DNA from: Streptomyces humi | GTDB taxonomy: Bacteria > Actinomycetota > Actinomycetes > Streptomycetales > Streptomycetaceae | NCBI RefSeq assembly: GCF_001005085.2 | Contig: NZ_LBMU02000027.1 | Coordinates: 1-64,000, forward strand | Reading direction: 5' to 3' | DNA length: 64,000 bases | Part shown: piece after piece, positions 25,771-34,477 of the stretch | Position numbering within the stretch: position 1 is the stretch's first letter | Layout: every line of letters begins with the position of its first letter | The notes under the pieces: model-generated | What the model was told of the DNA's origin: nothing | The model's database searches: none | Seen by the model: only the letters and a program-made list of their open reading frames with translations | Made by a program: the position numbers and the translations under genes

Positions 25771-25850
25771 GGCCGGGTCCGTCGGGCCGCGGCCGGGTCC
25801 GTCGGGCCGCGGCCGGGTCCGTCGGGCCGCGGCCGGGTCCGTCGGGCCGG
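25771..25850. repeat. 20-bp tandem repeat, four copies, between convergent genes
   Basis: GGCCGGGTCCGTCGGGCCGC is repeated head to tail at 25771, 25791, 25811 and 25831 (one change in the last base of the fourth). Each junction forms a GGCCGCGGCC palindrome, so the array can fold into several alternative hairpins and may act as a bidirectional terminator between the symporter gene and the convergent hydrolase gene. Confidence 0.85.
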
Positions 25851-25866
25851 GGGCGTGGGACGGCGG

Positions 25867-26985
25867 TCAGCGTGGGTAGCGGGCCAGCCAGCCCGGGGCG
25901 GCTCCGACCGGGCTGTGCAGGGCGGGCCCCTGGGTCATCTCCATCGCGAAGTCGTCGGCCAGCTCCAGCATCGTCTGACGGCCCTCCAGCTCGGCGATCC
26001 AGGCCGGCGGGAGGGCCGTCTCGCCGTGCAGGGCCCCGAGGAGGCCGCCGGTGAGGGCACCGGCGACCGCCGAGGGCCCGGCCTGGTTGACGGCGAGGCA
26101 CAGGCCGTGCCGTACGTCCTCGCCGACGAGCGCGCAGTACACGGCGGCGGCGAGCGTCCCGTCGGCCGCCCCGTCGCCGGTCAGTTCCTCGACCCGCGCC
26201 GGGGACGGCATCCCCTGCCGCACGGCACCCAGCGCGTGCTGCAACGCGTCCGACACGGGCTGGTGCCCCGGCCGGGCCGCGAGCAGGGCGAGCGCCCGCT
26301 GCACCGCCCCGTCGAGCGAGTCACCTCTCGCCAGCGCGTGCACGATCACCGCGTACGCGCCCGCCGACAGGCAGGCCGTCGGATGTCCGTGCGTCTGCGC
26401 CGCGCACTCCACCGCGAGCTGGACGACGAGCTGCGGCTCCCACCCCACCAGCAGCCCGAACGGCGCCGACCTGGCGACCGCCTCCGGCCCCATGTCCTCC
26501 GGGTTCTTGGGCGCCTCCAGCGTCCCCATCCGCTCGTCCCCGAGCCCCAGCAGCAGCGACCGCGTGGGATCCCGCCGGGCGTACAGCCACTCCTCCCGGG
26601 CCAGCCACCCGTCGTCCTTGCGCCGCTCGTCGGGTCCCCAGTCCCGCTGGGTGGCCGCCCACCGCAGATACGCCCGGTGCAGGTCGGTCGGCGGATGCCA
26701 GGCGCCCGTGTCCCTTCTCACCTGGGCTCTTATCAGCCCGTCCACGGTGAAGAGGCTGAGCTGCGTGTGGTGCGTGACGGTCCCGCGCCGCCCCTGCCCG
26801 AACCCGAGATCGACCAGCCCCTCGGGCCCGTAGGCGGCCCGGATCTCCTCCAGGGTCAGCCCGTCCACGGGCCCGCCCAGCGCGTCCCCGACGGCGGCCC
26901 CCAGCAACGTCCCCCGCACCCGGCTCCGGAAGTCCTGCTGCTCGACCCGCCCCCAGACGGCACCCGACGTCGCACTCACCACCAT
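25867..26985 (-). CDS. ADP-ribosylglycohydrolase family protein
   Basis: The 372-residue product has the ADP-ribosylglycohydrolase fold: RVRGTLLGAAVGDALGGPVDG at about residues 23-43, THHTQLSLFTVDGLI near 70-85 (in the place of the usual metal-binding TDDT motif but with His-His), and LAVNQAGPSAVAGALTGGLLGA near 300-320 where the second metal site (GDxDTxA) is expected. The changes at both metal motifs raise doubt about hydrolase activity. It would otherwise remove ADP-ribose from proteins or DNA. ATG 26985 follows GAGGGGG. A STAND ATPase gene lies 197 bases upstream. Confidence 0.82.
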   Translation of the reverse strand: MVVSATSGAVWGRVEQQDFRSRVRGTLLGAAVGDALGGPVDGLTLEEIRAAYGPEGLVDLGFGQGRRGTVTHHTQLSLFTVDGLIRAQVRRDTGAWHPPTDLHRAYLRWAATQRDWGPDERRKDDGWLAREEWLYARRDPTRSLLLGLGDERMGTLEAPKNPEDMGPEAVARSAPFGLLVGWEPQLVVQLAVECAAQTHGHPTACLSAGAYAVIVHALARGDSLDGAVQRALALLAARPGHQPVSDALQHALGAVRQGMPSPARVEELTGDGAADGTLAAAVYCALVGEDVRHGLCLAVNQAGPSAVAGALTGGLLGALHGETALPPAWIAELEGRQTMLELADDFAMEMTQGPALHSPVGAAPGWLARYPR

Positions 26986-27181
26986 GACCCCCTCACGGGC
27001 ACCGTCCGTACGTACGAGCGCACAGCACTGTAATCGACCGGGAACGGTCCGTTCAGGGCCCGGTCGAGTATGCGGAGTGTGGGTTGTGTGCCCCCGGACG
27101 ACCGGATTCCGGCCGGGAGCGGGACGGGGGCTCCGGCGCCGGACCGGTGTCCGGGGCCGGTCGGTCCGCGCCCGGTGCCGG

Positions 27182-29578
27182 TCAGTCCCCGCCGGTGCCG
27201 ACCAGGTCGCGGCGGACCCGGTCGCGGGTCTCCTTCGCCCAGGTGAAGGCGGGGTCCAGGGCGATGGCCCGGTCCAGGTCGGCCAGGGCCTCCTCGCCGC
27301 GGCCCAGTTCGTGGAGGGCCGCGCCGCGGCCGGCCAGGGCGGAGGGGTAGTCGGGCAGCAGGCCGGCGGCCCGGGTGAGTTCGGTGACCGCGTCCGCGAA
27401 GCGGCCCGCGCGCCGGTAGGCGTCACCGCGCTCGGAGGCGATCCAGGGCGAGTCGGGCGCGCGCCGGACCGTCTCGTCGAGGTCGGCGAAGGCCTCGGCC
27501 CACTCGCCCCGGGCCCCGCGCAGCCGCGCTCTGCGCACCCGCGCCCACAGGTGCCCCGGGGCGAGGTCCAGCGCGCGGTCGAAGTCGGCGAGGGCCGCGT
27601 CGTACTGTTCCAGCGCGTGCCGGCACACGCCCCGGCCGGCCAGGGCGTGCGGGTCGGACGGGTCCAGGGCGACGGCCCGGCCGAGGTCGGTCACCGCCTC
27701 GGCGAACCGGCCCGCCAGGCGGTGGGTCTCACCCCGGGCCGCGACGAACAGCGCGGTGTCGGGGGCGAGTTCGTCCGCCCGGTCCAGGTCGGCGAGGGCA
27801 CCGTCGAGATCGCGCAGCGCCCGGCGGCACAGGCCACGGCCGTAGTACGCCGTGGCCCCCTCCGGGTCCAGTGCGATCGCCAGGTCGTACTCGGCCAGGG
27901 CGCGGCCGAAGTCCCCGGCGTTGCGGAGTTCCCGGCCCCGGACGACATGGGCCAGCGCCCGGCCGGCGCCGTCCAGACCCGGCCAGGCGAGGAGCAGGTC
28001 CATGGCCTCGGTCATCCCGTCGGTGAGGGCCTGGCTCAGGCGGCGGCCCCAGTCCCGCACCGCCGGGGCCTCGGCGGCGACGCCCGCTTCCGCGACCGTG
28101 ACCGCCCAGCGGCGGCCCGCAGCCGGATCCGCCGCGCAGGCCGGCAGGAGGGTGTTCAGCGCCTCCGGCAGCGCGGTTCCCGGCCGGGCGCACAACCGGT
28201 GGTACGTCTCCTCCAGCAGGAGTTCGCGCCACGGCTCGTGGTCCCATTCCGTGCCGGGGCGCAGGCCGTTCGCGGTCTCCTCGCGCCAGCCGCCGTAGGC
28301 CTCGGCGAGCCTCTCGTGCTCCCGTGTCCAGCCGCGTGGCGAGTGCCGGCGGCGCAGCCGGAGCATGGCGTCCCGGACCAGGTCGTGGTAGGTGAGCCGG
28401 TCCCGGCGCTCGGTGACGAACGGCAGGCCGCGCAGCCAGCCGAAGAGCGCGTCGGCGTCCTCGTCCGGGCAGTCCACTACCGTCCGGAAGACGTCCAGGT
28501 CGAGGCGCCGGGGCAGCGCGCAGGCGAGTGCCACCGACCGGCGGGCCGGATCGGGCTCCCACTTCAGGAAGCGTTCGACGGCGGTGGCGCTGGGGTCGCC
28601 CACGTCGTCCGGGTCGGTGGGGTGCTGTTCGGCCAGGGCGGTGACCAGCACGGGCAGGCCGCCGGTGAGCCGGAGCACCTCGGCGACCACCGGCTCGTCC
28701 CGCACCCCCTTGTCCGCGAGCAGCCCCCGGGCCTCCGCCTCCGTGAACGGGCCGAGCGGCAGGTCGGTCCTGAAGTCGGCGAAGCTGCCCCAGCGGGCCG
28801 TGTCGAACGGGTGCTGGCCGGAGGTGACCACGACGACGTCGGCGGGGAGGGCGCCGTACCGGTCGGTGGTCATCACGTCGTGCAGCCAGGGATCGAGGAA
28901 CGGGCCGGTGCGCTCGTAGGTGTCGAGGAGGAGCACGATCCAGGGGACGGTGTCGGCCGCCGCGGCCAGTTCGTCCAGCAGCACCGGGGTCAGCACCCGC
29001 TCCGGGGAGAGCACCAGCTGGACGTCCTCCCGGCTGCGGAACCGGGCCCGGAGCCGGTCGGCGCCCTCGGCGAGGCGGTCCGTGTCCAGGGCGACGGCGA
29101 AGGCACCGGCCACCGGCACCATGCCCAGCCCCACCTGCGCCGCCCGCGCCACGGCCAGGCTCCCCGTCGACGGCCCCTCCCGGTCCTCCGGACCGCCGCC
29201 CACCGCCAGGGCGGCCTCCGCCTCGTGCCGGCGCTCCCGGTGCGCGGCCAGCAGCCGCTCCAGCTCCTTGAACCGCCGTCCCTGCGACGCGAACTGACGG
29301 GTCATCACCGCCAGGGCCTCGGGCACGCCGGCCACGCCCTCGTCGACGTACGCGGTCAGCGCCCCGGCCTCCCGGGCGATCTGCTCCAGCTCCCGGACCA
29401 GACGGGTCTTCCCGACACCGGCGTCACCGTGCACATGGAAGAGGAAGCGATGCCGCTCGTCCTCGGGCGCCAGCTCCAGGTTCCGCCGGAACGCCGCCCG
29501 CTCCTCGACCCGCCCGACGAACCCGGCACTCCGCCGCCGCCCGATCAACTCCTGCATCGACGGCCGTGTCGACCCCAT
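27182..29578 (-). CDS. STAND-type ATPase with C-terminal TPR array
   Basis: The 798-residue protein has an AAA/STAND nucleotide-binding module, with Walker A HVHGDAGVGKT near residue 50 and Walker B IVLLLDTYERTG near 225-236. A winged-helix/helical linker with DLVRDAMLRLRRRH follows, then about seven TPRs (roughly residues 540-790; units such as ALAEYDLAIALDPEGATAYYGRG). STAND proteins are signal-sensing switches used in regulation and antiphage or toxin responses. ATG 29578 begins the fold. It diverges from a toxin-antitoxin-like gene pair 75 bases away and precedes the ADP-ribosylglycohydrolase gene. Confidence 0.85.
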   Translation of the reverse strand: MGSTRPSMQELIGRRRSAGFVGRVEERAAFRRNLELAPEDERHRFLFHVHGDAGVGKTRLVRELEQIAREAGALTAYVDEGVAGVPEALAVMTRQFASQGRRFKELERLLAAHRERRHEAEAALAVGGGPEDREGPSTGSLAVARAAQVGLGMVPVAGAFAVALDTDRLAEGADRLRARFRSREDVQLVLSPERVLTPVLLDELAAAADTVPWIVLLLDTYERTGPFLDPWLHDVMTTDRYGALPADVVVVTSGQHPFDTARWGSFADFRTDLPLGPFTEAEARGLLADKGVRDEPVVAEVLRLTGGLPVLVTALAEQHPTDPDDVGDPSATAVERFLKWEPDPARRSVALACALPRRLDLDVFRTVVDCPDEDADALFGWLRGLPFVTERRDRLTYHDLVRDAMLRLRRRHSPRGWTREHERLAEAYGGWREETANGLRPGTEWDHEPWRELLLEETYHRLCARPGTALPEALNTLLPACAADPAAGRRWAVTVAEAGVAAEAPAVRDWGRRLSQALTDGMTEAMDLLLAWPGLDGAGRALAHVVRGRELRNAGDFGRALAEYDLAIALDPEGATAYYGRGLCRRALRDLDGALADLDRADELAPDTALFVAARGETHRLAGRFAEAVTDLGRAVALDPSDPHALAGRGVCRHALEQYDAALADFDRALDLAPGHLWARVRRARLRGARGEWAEAFADLDETVRRAPDSPWIASERGDAYRRAGRFADAVTELTRAAGLLPDYPSALAGRGAALHELGRGEEALADLDRAIALDPAFTWAKETRDRVRRDLVGTGGD

Positions 29579-29653
29579 CCGCGTCCCACCCCCCGCAGCC
29601 GATCCACGCCAAGTCTGACAGAGGCCCCGGCAGCCGACGGTCACCGTGCCCGG

Positions 29654-29995
29654 TTGACTTCGGAATCGACTCGAAGCGGGTCGCCGGGACCCTCGACCGG
29701 TCCCAGCGAGTACTCATCACCCGCCGGGAGCGACACCGGGGAGAGAGCCATACAGCAGGCGCTCCCGTCCGTCTTCCCGTGGGTCCGTCACCTGTCGGCG
29801 GACGAGCTGAGGCAGTTCGTGGCCGAGCTCGTCGACGCCACCCATGACGCCGCCCCGCTCGACGTCCACACCAACCTGCACCGCGTCGTCGTCGAATGGC
29901 GTGCCACGGCCCGTGTCCTCGCCGACCCCGAGCTCACGGCCCGGCTCACCCGTCGGCTGCCGGACGAGGACCACGGTGAGGTGACCGTCCCGTGA
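29654..29995 (+). CDS. Putative antitoxin of a RelE-like pair
   Basis: The 113-residue product is mostly helical and acidic: IQQALPSVFPWVRHLSADEL, then RQFVAELVDATHDA and ATARVLADPELTARLTRRL. It resembles small proteins that precede RelE-like toxin genes in Streptomyces, so an antitoxin role is proposed from context. Its last 4 bases overlap the toxin start (GTGA), implying coupled translation. The start is uncertain: TTG 29654 is the only ordinary start in frame and has no clear ribosome site; the best purine stretch (GGGGAGAG, about 29734-29741) precedes an ATA codon. Confidence 0.6.
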   Translation: MTSESTRSGSPGPSTGPSEYSSPAGSDTGERAIQQALPSVFPWVRHLSADELRQFVAELVDATHDAAPLDVHTNLHRVVVEWRATARVLADPELTARLTRRLPDEDHGEVTVP

Positions 29996-30432
29996 GCCCC
30001 AAGCGCGGCGACGACGCGCCCCGCCGCCCGTGGGCGGGCGGTGAATGGCGCCTGCGTTTCGCGACGAACGAAGCGGCGAAGGGCTGGGGAGAACTGAGTG
30101 CGGAGGCGCCGGGGAACACGCGGCGCTGCTTCGAGGCGCTGCGGAGCGACCCCGTGTCCCGAACGGACCCCGATCGTCAGCATCGGCTGCGGGGCCGATT
30201 GTCTTCAGGCGACCTCGGCGGTCGCGAGTACCCGCAGTGGGAGTACGAGGTGACAGCCGGCGGTCGCGAGTACCCGCAGTGGGAGTACGAGGTGACAGCC
30301 GGCGATCGCGAGTACCCGCAGTGGGAGTACGAGGTGACAGCCGGCGGTCGCGTCCGCTGCCTCGTCGACGAGACGCGTCACACCGTCCATCTCGTGTACG
30401 CGTCCACGCGCCACCCCGAGGACACCGAGTAG
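29992..30432 (+). CDS. RelE-like toxin with internal 42-bp triplication
   Basis: The 146-residue product matches a family of RelE/ParE-like proteins in Streptomyces: AAKGWGELSAEAPGNTRRCFEALRSDP, then RQHRLRG, a beta-strand QWEYEVTAGGRVRCLVDE and VHLVYASTRHP. The normal length is near 118 residues. Here a 14-residue piece (REYPQWEYEVTAGG) is present three times in a row, adding 28 residues in the central sheet. Toxins of this fold cleave mRNA or inhibit gyrase; the insertion may inactivate or alter this one. It overlaps the antitoxin gene by 4 bases. Confidence 0.78.
   Translation: MSPKRGDDAPRRPWAGGEWRLRFATNEAAKGWGELSAEAPGNTRRCFEALRSDPVSRTDPDRQHRLRGRLSSGDLGGREYPQWEYEVTAGGREYPQWEYEVTAGDREYPQWEYEVTAGGRVRCLVDETRHTVHLVYASTRHPEDTE
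30217..30342. repeat. Three copies of a 42-bp direct repeat inside the toxin gene
   Basis: Copies at 30217-30258, 30259-30300 and 30301-30342 are identical except for one base (G to A at 30305, Gly to Asp). Because 42 is divisible by three the reading frame is kept. Near-identity suggests recent duplication by slippage or unequal recombination. Confidence 0.95.
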
Positions 30433-30567
30433 CCGGCCTCCTGGGTGCCGTCACAGGCCGCCGTCCCGGTGAGCGCGGCCGAGGGTCGCCGCCCGCATCC
30501 GCGCCCGGGTTTCCGGCGGTGGAGCCGGCCTCGCTGAACCCGCCGGACCCGAACGTATGCTCAGGGA

Positions 30568-33180
30568 ATGACGACTTCCGAGACCTCCGGAACCGGCCCC
30601 ACCGACCGCCCCGGCGGTACCGGCCCCACCGAGAACTCCATGCGTCGCGCCCTCAAACGCGCCCGGGACGGCGTCGCCCTCGACGTCGCCGAGGCCGCCG
30701 TGCTGCTCCAGGCGCGCGGTGAGGACCTGACCGACCTCGCCGCCTCCGCCGCCCGGGTGCGCGACGCGGGCCTCGCGGAGGCGGGCCGCCCCGGTGTCAT
30801 CACGTACTCGAAGAGCGTCTTCATCCCCCTCACCCGCCTGTGCCGCGACAAGTGTCACTACTGCACGTTCGTCACCGTCCCCGGCAAGCTCCGCCGGGCT
30901 GGGCACGGGATGTTCATGTCCCCCGACGAGGTCCTCGACGTGGCCCGCAAGGGTGCGGCCCTCGGCTGCAAGGAAGCCCTGATCACCCTCGGCGACAAGC
31001 CCGAGGACCGCTGGCCGGAGGCGCGCGAATGGCTCGACGCGCACGGTTACGACGACACGATCGCCTACGTCCGCGCCATCTCCGTCCGCATCCTGGAGGA
31101 GACCGGCCTGCTGCCCCACCTCAACCCGGGCGTGCTGTCCTGGACGGACTTCCAGCGCCTGAAGCCGGTCGCTCCGTCGATGGGCATGATGCTGGAGACC
31201 ACCGCGACCCGCCTCTGGTCCGAGCCCGGCGGCCCCCACCACGGCTCGCCGGACAAGGAACCCGCCGTCCGGCTGCGGGTCCTGGAGGACGCGGGCCGCT
31301 CCTCCGTCCCCTTCACCTCCGGGATCCTGATCGGCATCGGCGAGACGTACGAGGAGCGCGCCGAGTCGCTGTTCGCGCTGCGCCGCACCGCCCGCTCGTA
31401 CCACGGCATCCAGGAACTGATCATCCAGAACTTCCGCGCCAAGCCGGACACGGCGATGCGCGGCATGCCGGACGCCGAGCTCGACGAACTGGTCGCGGCC
31501 GTGGCGGTGGCCCGGCTGGTGATGGGCCCGGCCGGCAACATCCAGGCCCCGCCGAACCTGGTGGACAGCGAGTACGAGCGCCTGATCGCCGCCGGGATCG
31601 ACGACTGGGGCGGGGTCTCCCCGCTCACCATCGACCACGTCAACCCCGAACGCCCCTGGCCGCAGATCGAGGAACTGGCGGAGAAGTCCGCGGCGGCCGG
31701 TTTCGAACTGCGGGAACGTCTCTGCGTGTACCCGGAGTTCGTCCGCCGCGGCGAGCCCTGGCTGGACCCGCGGCTGCGCCCGCACATCGCCGCCCTGGCG
31801 GATCCGGAGACGGGACTCGCGGTCCCGGACGCGGTCGTCGAGGGGCACCCGTGGCAGGAGCCGGAGGAGGTCTTCGTCGCGACCGGCCGCACCGACCTCC
31901 ACACCTCGATCGACTCCGAGGGCCGTACGGCCGACCGTCGCGACGACTTCGACGAGGTGTACGGCGACTGGGGCGCCCTGCGCGAGGCGGCGGCCCCCGG
32001 CATGGCACCGGAGCGCATCGACACGGACGTCCGCGAGGCCCTGGCGACCGCGGCCGACGACCCGACGCGGCTGACGGACGCCGAGGCCCTCGCCCTCTTC
32101 CACGCGGACGGCCCGGCGCTGGACGCGCTGACCCGGATCGCCGACGACGTACGGAGGTCGGCCGTCGGCGACGACGTGACATACATCGTCACCCGCAACA
32201 TCAACTTCACCAACGTCTGCTACACCGGCTGCCGCTTCTGCGCCTTCGCGCAGCGCCGCACCGACGCCGACGCGTACACGCTCTCCCTGGACCAGGTCGC
32301 CGACCGGGCGCAGCAGGCGTGGGACGTCGGCGCGGTCGAGGTCTGCATGCAGGGCGGCATCCACCCGGACCTGCCCGGCACGGCCTACTTCGACATCGCG
32401 AAGGCGGTGAAGGACCGGGTCCCCGGCATGCACGTGCACGCCTTCTCCCCCATGGAGGTGGTGAACGGCGCGACCCGTACCGGCCTGTCGATCCGCGAGT
32501 GGCTGACGGCGGCGAAGGAGGCGGGCCTGGACACCATCCCCGGCACGGCCGCCGAGATCCTCGACGACGAGGTCCGCTGGGTCCTGACCAAGGGCAAACT
32601 TCCCACCGCCACCTGGATCGAGGTCGTCAGCACGGCCCACGAGGTCGGCATCCGGTCCTCCTCCACGATGATGTACGGCCATGTCGACCAGCCCCGCCAC
32701 TGGCTGGGGCACCTGCGCACCCTGGCCGGGATCCAGCAGCGGACCGGCGGCTTCACGGAGTTCGTGACGCTCCCCTTCATCCACACCAACGCCCCCGTCT
32801 ACCTGGCGGGCATCTCGCGGCCGGGCCCGACCATGCGCGACAACCGGGCGGTGACGGCGATGGCCCGGCTCCTCCTGCACCCGCACATCCCGAACATCCA
32901 GACGAGCTGGGTGAAACTGGGCGCGGAGGGTGCGGCGGAGATGCTCCGCTCGGGCGCCAACGACCTGGGCGGGACCTTGATGGAGGAAACGATCTCGCGG
33001 ATGGCGGGGTCGTCGTACGGCTCGTACAAGTCGGTCCGTGACCTGATCGCGGTGGCGGAGGCGGCGGGGCGGCCGGCGAAGCCGCGTACGACGCTGTACG
33101 GCGAGGTGCCCGCGGAGCGGCGGCGGGCGGCGGAGGCCTCCGACGGGCACCTGCCGGAGCTGCTGCCGGTACTGGACTGA
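30568..33180 (+). CDS. fbiC: FO synthase, bifunctional CofG/CofH (FbiC)
   Basis: The 870-residue enzyme makes 7,8-didemethyl-8-hydroxy-5-deazariboflavin, the chromophore of coenzyme F420, from tyrosine and a riboflavin precursor. It is a fusion of two radical SAM domains: the CofG half carries CRDKCHYC (C92, C96, C99) and the CofH half carries CYTGCRFC (C551, C555, C558). This fusion is the actinobacterial form. The window has several likely F420 users (34478-35323, 39102-39488, 46810-47928, 48805-49725), consistent with an F420-dependent metabolism. Confidence 0.97.
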   Translation: MTTSETSGTGPTDRPGGTGPTENSMRRALKRARDGVALDVAEAAVLLQARGEDLTDLAASAARVRDAGLAEAGRPGVITYSKSVFIPLTRLCRDKCHYCTFVTVPGKLRRAGHGMFMSPDEVLDVARKGAALGCKEALITLGDKPEDRWPEAREWLDAHGYDDTIAYVRAISVRILEETGLLPHLNPGVLSWTDFQRLKPVAPSMGMMLETTATRLWSEPGGPHHGSPDKEPAVRLRVLEDAGRSSVPFTSGILIGIGETYEERAESLFALRRTARSYHGIQELIIQNFRAKPDTAMRGMPDAELDELVAAVAVARLVMGPAGNIQAPPNLVDSEYERLIAAGIDDWGGVSPLTIDHVNPERPWPQIEELAEKSAAAGFELRERLCVYPEFVRRGEPWLDPRLRPHIAALADPETGLAVPDAVVEGHPWQEPEEVFVATGRTDLHTSIDSEGRTADRRDDFDEVYGDWGALREAAAPGMAPERIDTDVREALATAADDPTRLTDAEALALFHADGPALDALTRIADDVRRSAVGDDVTYIVTRNINFTNVCYTGCRFCAFAQRRTDADAYTLSLDQVADRAQQAWDVGAVEVCMQGGIHPDLPGTAYFDIAKAVKDRVPGMHVHAFSPMEVVNGATRTGLSIREWLTAAKEAGLDTIPGTAAEILDDEVRWVLTKGKLPTATWIEVVSTAHEVGIRSSSTMMYGHVDQPRHWLGHLRTLAGIQQRTGGFTEFVTLPFIHTNAPVYLAGISRPGPTMRDNRAVTAMARLLLHPHIPNIQTSWVKLGAEGAAEMLRSGANDLGGTLMEETISRMAGSSYGSYKSVRDLIAVAEAAGRPAKPRTTLYGEVPAERRRAAEASDGHLPELLPVLD

Positions 33181-33183
33181 GGG

Positions 33184-33206
33184 CCGGGCCCCCGGGCAGG
33201 GCCCGG
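33184..33206 (+). terminator. Hairpin after fbiC
   Basis: CCGGGCCC (33184-33191) and GGGCCCGG (33199-33206) pair perfectly around a 7-base loop, starting four bases after the fbiC stop. There is no T-tract, as is usual in this genome. Confidence 0.55.
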
Positions 33207-33267
33207 TAGGATGATCCGACCTCTGTCGTCTGTACAGGGGGCCTCACAGCGGAGGAGATACGTACCC

Positions 33268-33834
33268 GTGGCTGCCCTACTGCCCTCCTGGGTCACGGTC
33301 ACCGGTCTGACGGCGGGGGCGACGGTGGCCGTCGTCTTCCTCGCCGTACAGGCCGAGCAGGGGCCGCACCCCGCGGCCGCGGCGGTCCGCCCGTCGGCGA
33401 GCGCGTCGGCGGGCGCCCATCCCTCCGCGTCACCGGCCCCGGCGAAGGCGCCCGCCGTTCCGGCGGCCTCCGGGACCGGCCGCCGGGTCGTCTACTCGCT
33501 CGGCGGCAAGCGGGTCTGGCTGGTCGACGCGAGCGACAAGGCGCTCCGCACGTTCACGGTGTGGCCGGGGACGGTGAGTCCCGACCCCGGCAGCTACAAG
33601 ATCTCCAAGACCCTGGCGTCCACGACCGGCTCGGACGGCGTCCAGATCGAGCACATCCTCTACTTCGCCGCGAAGTCGGGTCTGTCGATCGCCTTCTCCA
33701 ACGCGGTCGACGGCTCGTCCCCGCCGCCGGCCGCGGGCAAGCAGACCAGCGGCATCCGCATGCCGAAGGCCGACGGCACGGCCCTGTGGACGTTCGGCAC
33801 GGAACCGGACACCAGGGTGACGGTGGTCAAGTGA
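33268..33834 (+). CDS. Membrane-anchored degenerate L,D-transpeptidase-like protein
   Basis: The 188-residue product has an N-terminal membrane segment (VTVTGLTAGATVAVVFLAV), a Pro/Ser/Ala linker and a YkuD-like outer domain: VVYSLGGKRVWLVDASDK, SPDPGSYKISKT and a C-terminal TSGIRMPKADGTALWTF. In active L,D-transpeptidases the last region reads SHGCIRL; here both His and the catalytic Cys are missing, so it should not be an active transpeptidase but may bind peptidoglycan. GTG 33268 follows GGAGGAG. The fold assignment is from motif order, without a structure comparison. Confidence 0.65.
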   Translation: MAALLPSWVTVTGLTAGATVAVVFLAVQAEQGPHPAAAAVRPSASASAGAHPSASPAPAKAPAVPAASGTGRRVVYSLGGKRVWLVDASDKALRTFTVWPGTVSPDPGSYKISKTLASTTGSDGVQIEHILYFAAKSGLSIAFSNAVDGSSPPPAAGKQTSGIRMPKADGTALWTFGTEPDTRVTVVK

Positions 33835-33856
33835 CCACCGAGCCGACGCCGCCCGC

Positions 33857-34369
33857 TCAGGCGGCTCCCTGTCCCTCCTGATCCGCCGGGCTCAACTGGA
33901 CGACGAGCAGGGCGAGTCCGGTGAGGACCAGTACCCGCGTCGCGGCGTCCAGGCCGTTCCAGGTCTTCGACTGCCACATCGCGAACCACTCGCCGCCGAT
34001 CCCGATGAACCCGGCGCCGAAGAGCAGCACGAGCATCAGCAGGCCGTAGGTGGACAGCCGGCGCGCGCGTGCGTCGTCGCGCCGGAACCACAGCACGGTC
34101 CCGGCGATCAGCACGAGCGCCGCCAGCGTCTCCCACACGATGACGGCGACGTAGGCCGCGTTCTCGAGACCCTTGTCCGTGACGGCCCGCCACATCAGGT
34201 CGTCGTCCTTGAACGTCGTGTCCATGGCCAGCACATGCTGGACGAACGCCTGGTTGGTGCCGAAGTCGGTGATGTTCCCGAAGGCGACGAGGGCGATGTA
34301 GAGGGCGACCGTGCCGGTGAGCACGGCGGCGGCGACGGAGAGCGCGCGGGGCGCGTGGGAGGTGGACAT
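33857..34369 (-). CDS. DUF2165 small integral membrane protein
   Basis: The 170-residue product has four membrane segments (starting ALSVAAAVLTGTVALYIALVAF) and the DUF2165 hallmark FGNITDFGTNQAFVQHVLAMDT after the first. The family has no known function. It is convergent with the transpeptidase-like gene, 22 bases apart, and lies downstream of the LLM oxidoreductase gene on the same strand. Confidence 0.88.
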   Translation of the reverse strand: MSTSHAPRALSVAAAVLTGTVALYIALVAFGNITDFGTNQAFVQHVLAMDTTFKDDDLMWRAVTDKGLENAAYVAVIVWETLAALVLIAGTVLWFRRDDARARRLSTYGLLMLVLLFGAGFIGIGGEWFAMWQSKTWNGLDAATRVLVLTGLALLVVQLSPADQEGQGAA

Positions 34370-34477
34370 GACATCGTCCTTTCCCTGCCCCGGCCGATTA
34401 CACCTCGTGGACGGGGCCCTGGAAGCGGTGCTCGAGCACTGCGACGCCGGCCCGGCGGACGGGACGCGACGTCCTCC

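Noticed and set aside
26984..29995. A 1003-codon plus-strand reading frame opposite the STAND ATPase gene
   Set aside because: It is an antisense shadow rich in Arg/Gly/Pro without any fold. Only its last 113 codons make a sensible protein, reported as the putative antitoxin gene.
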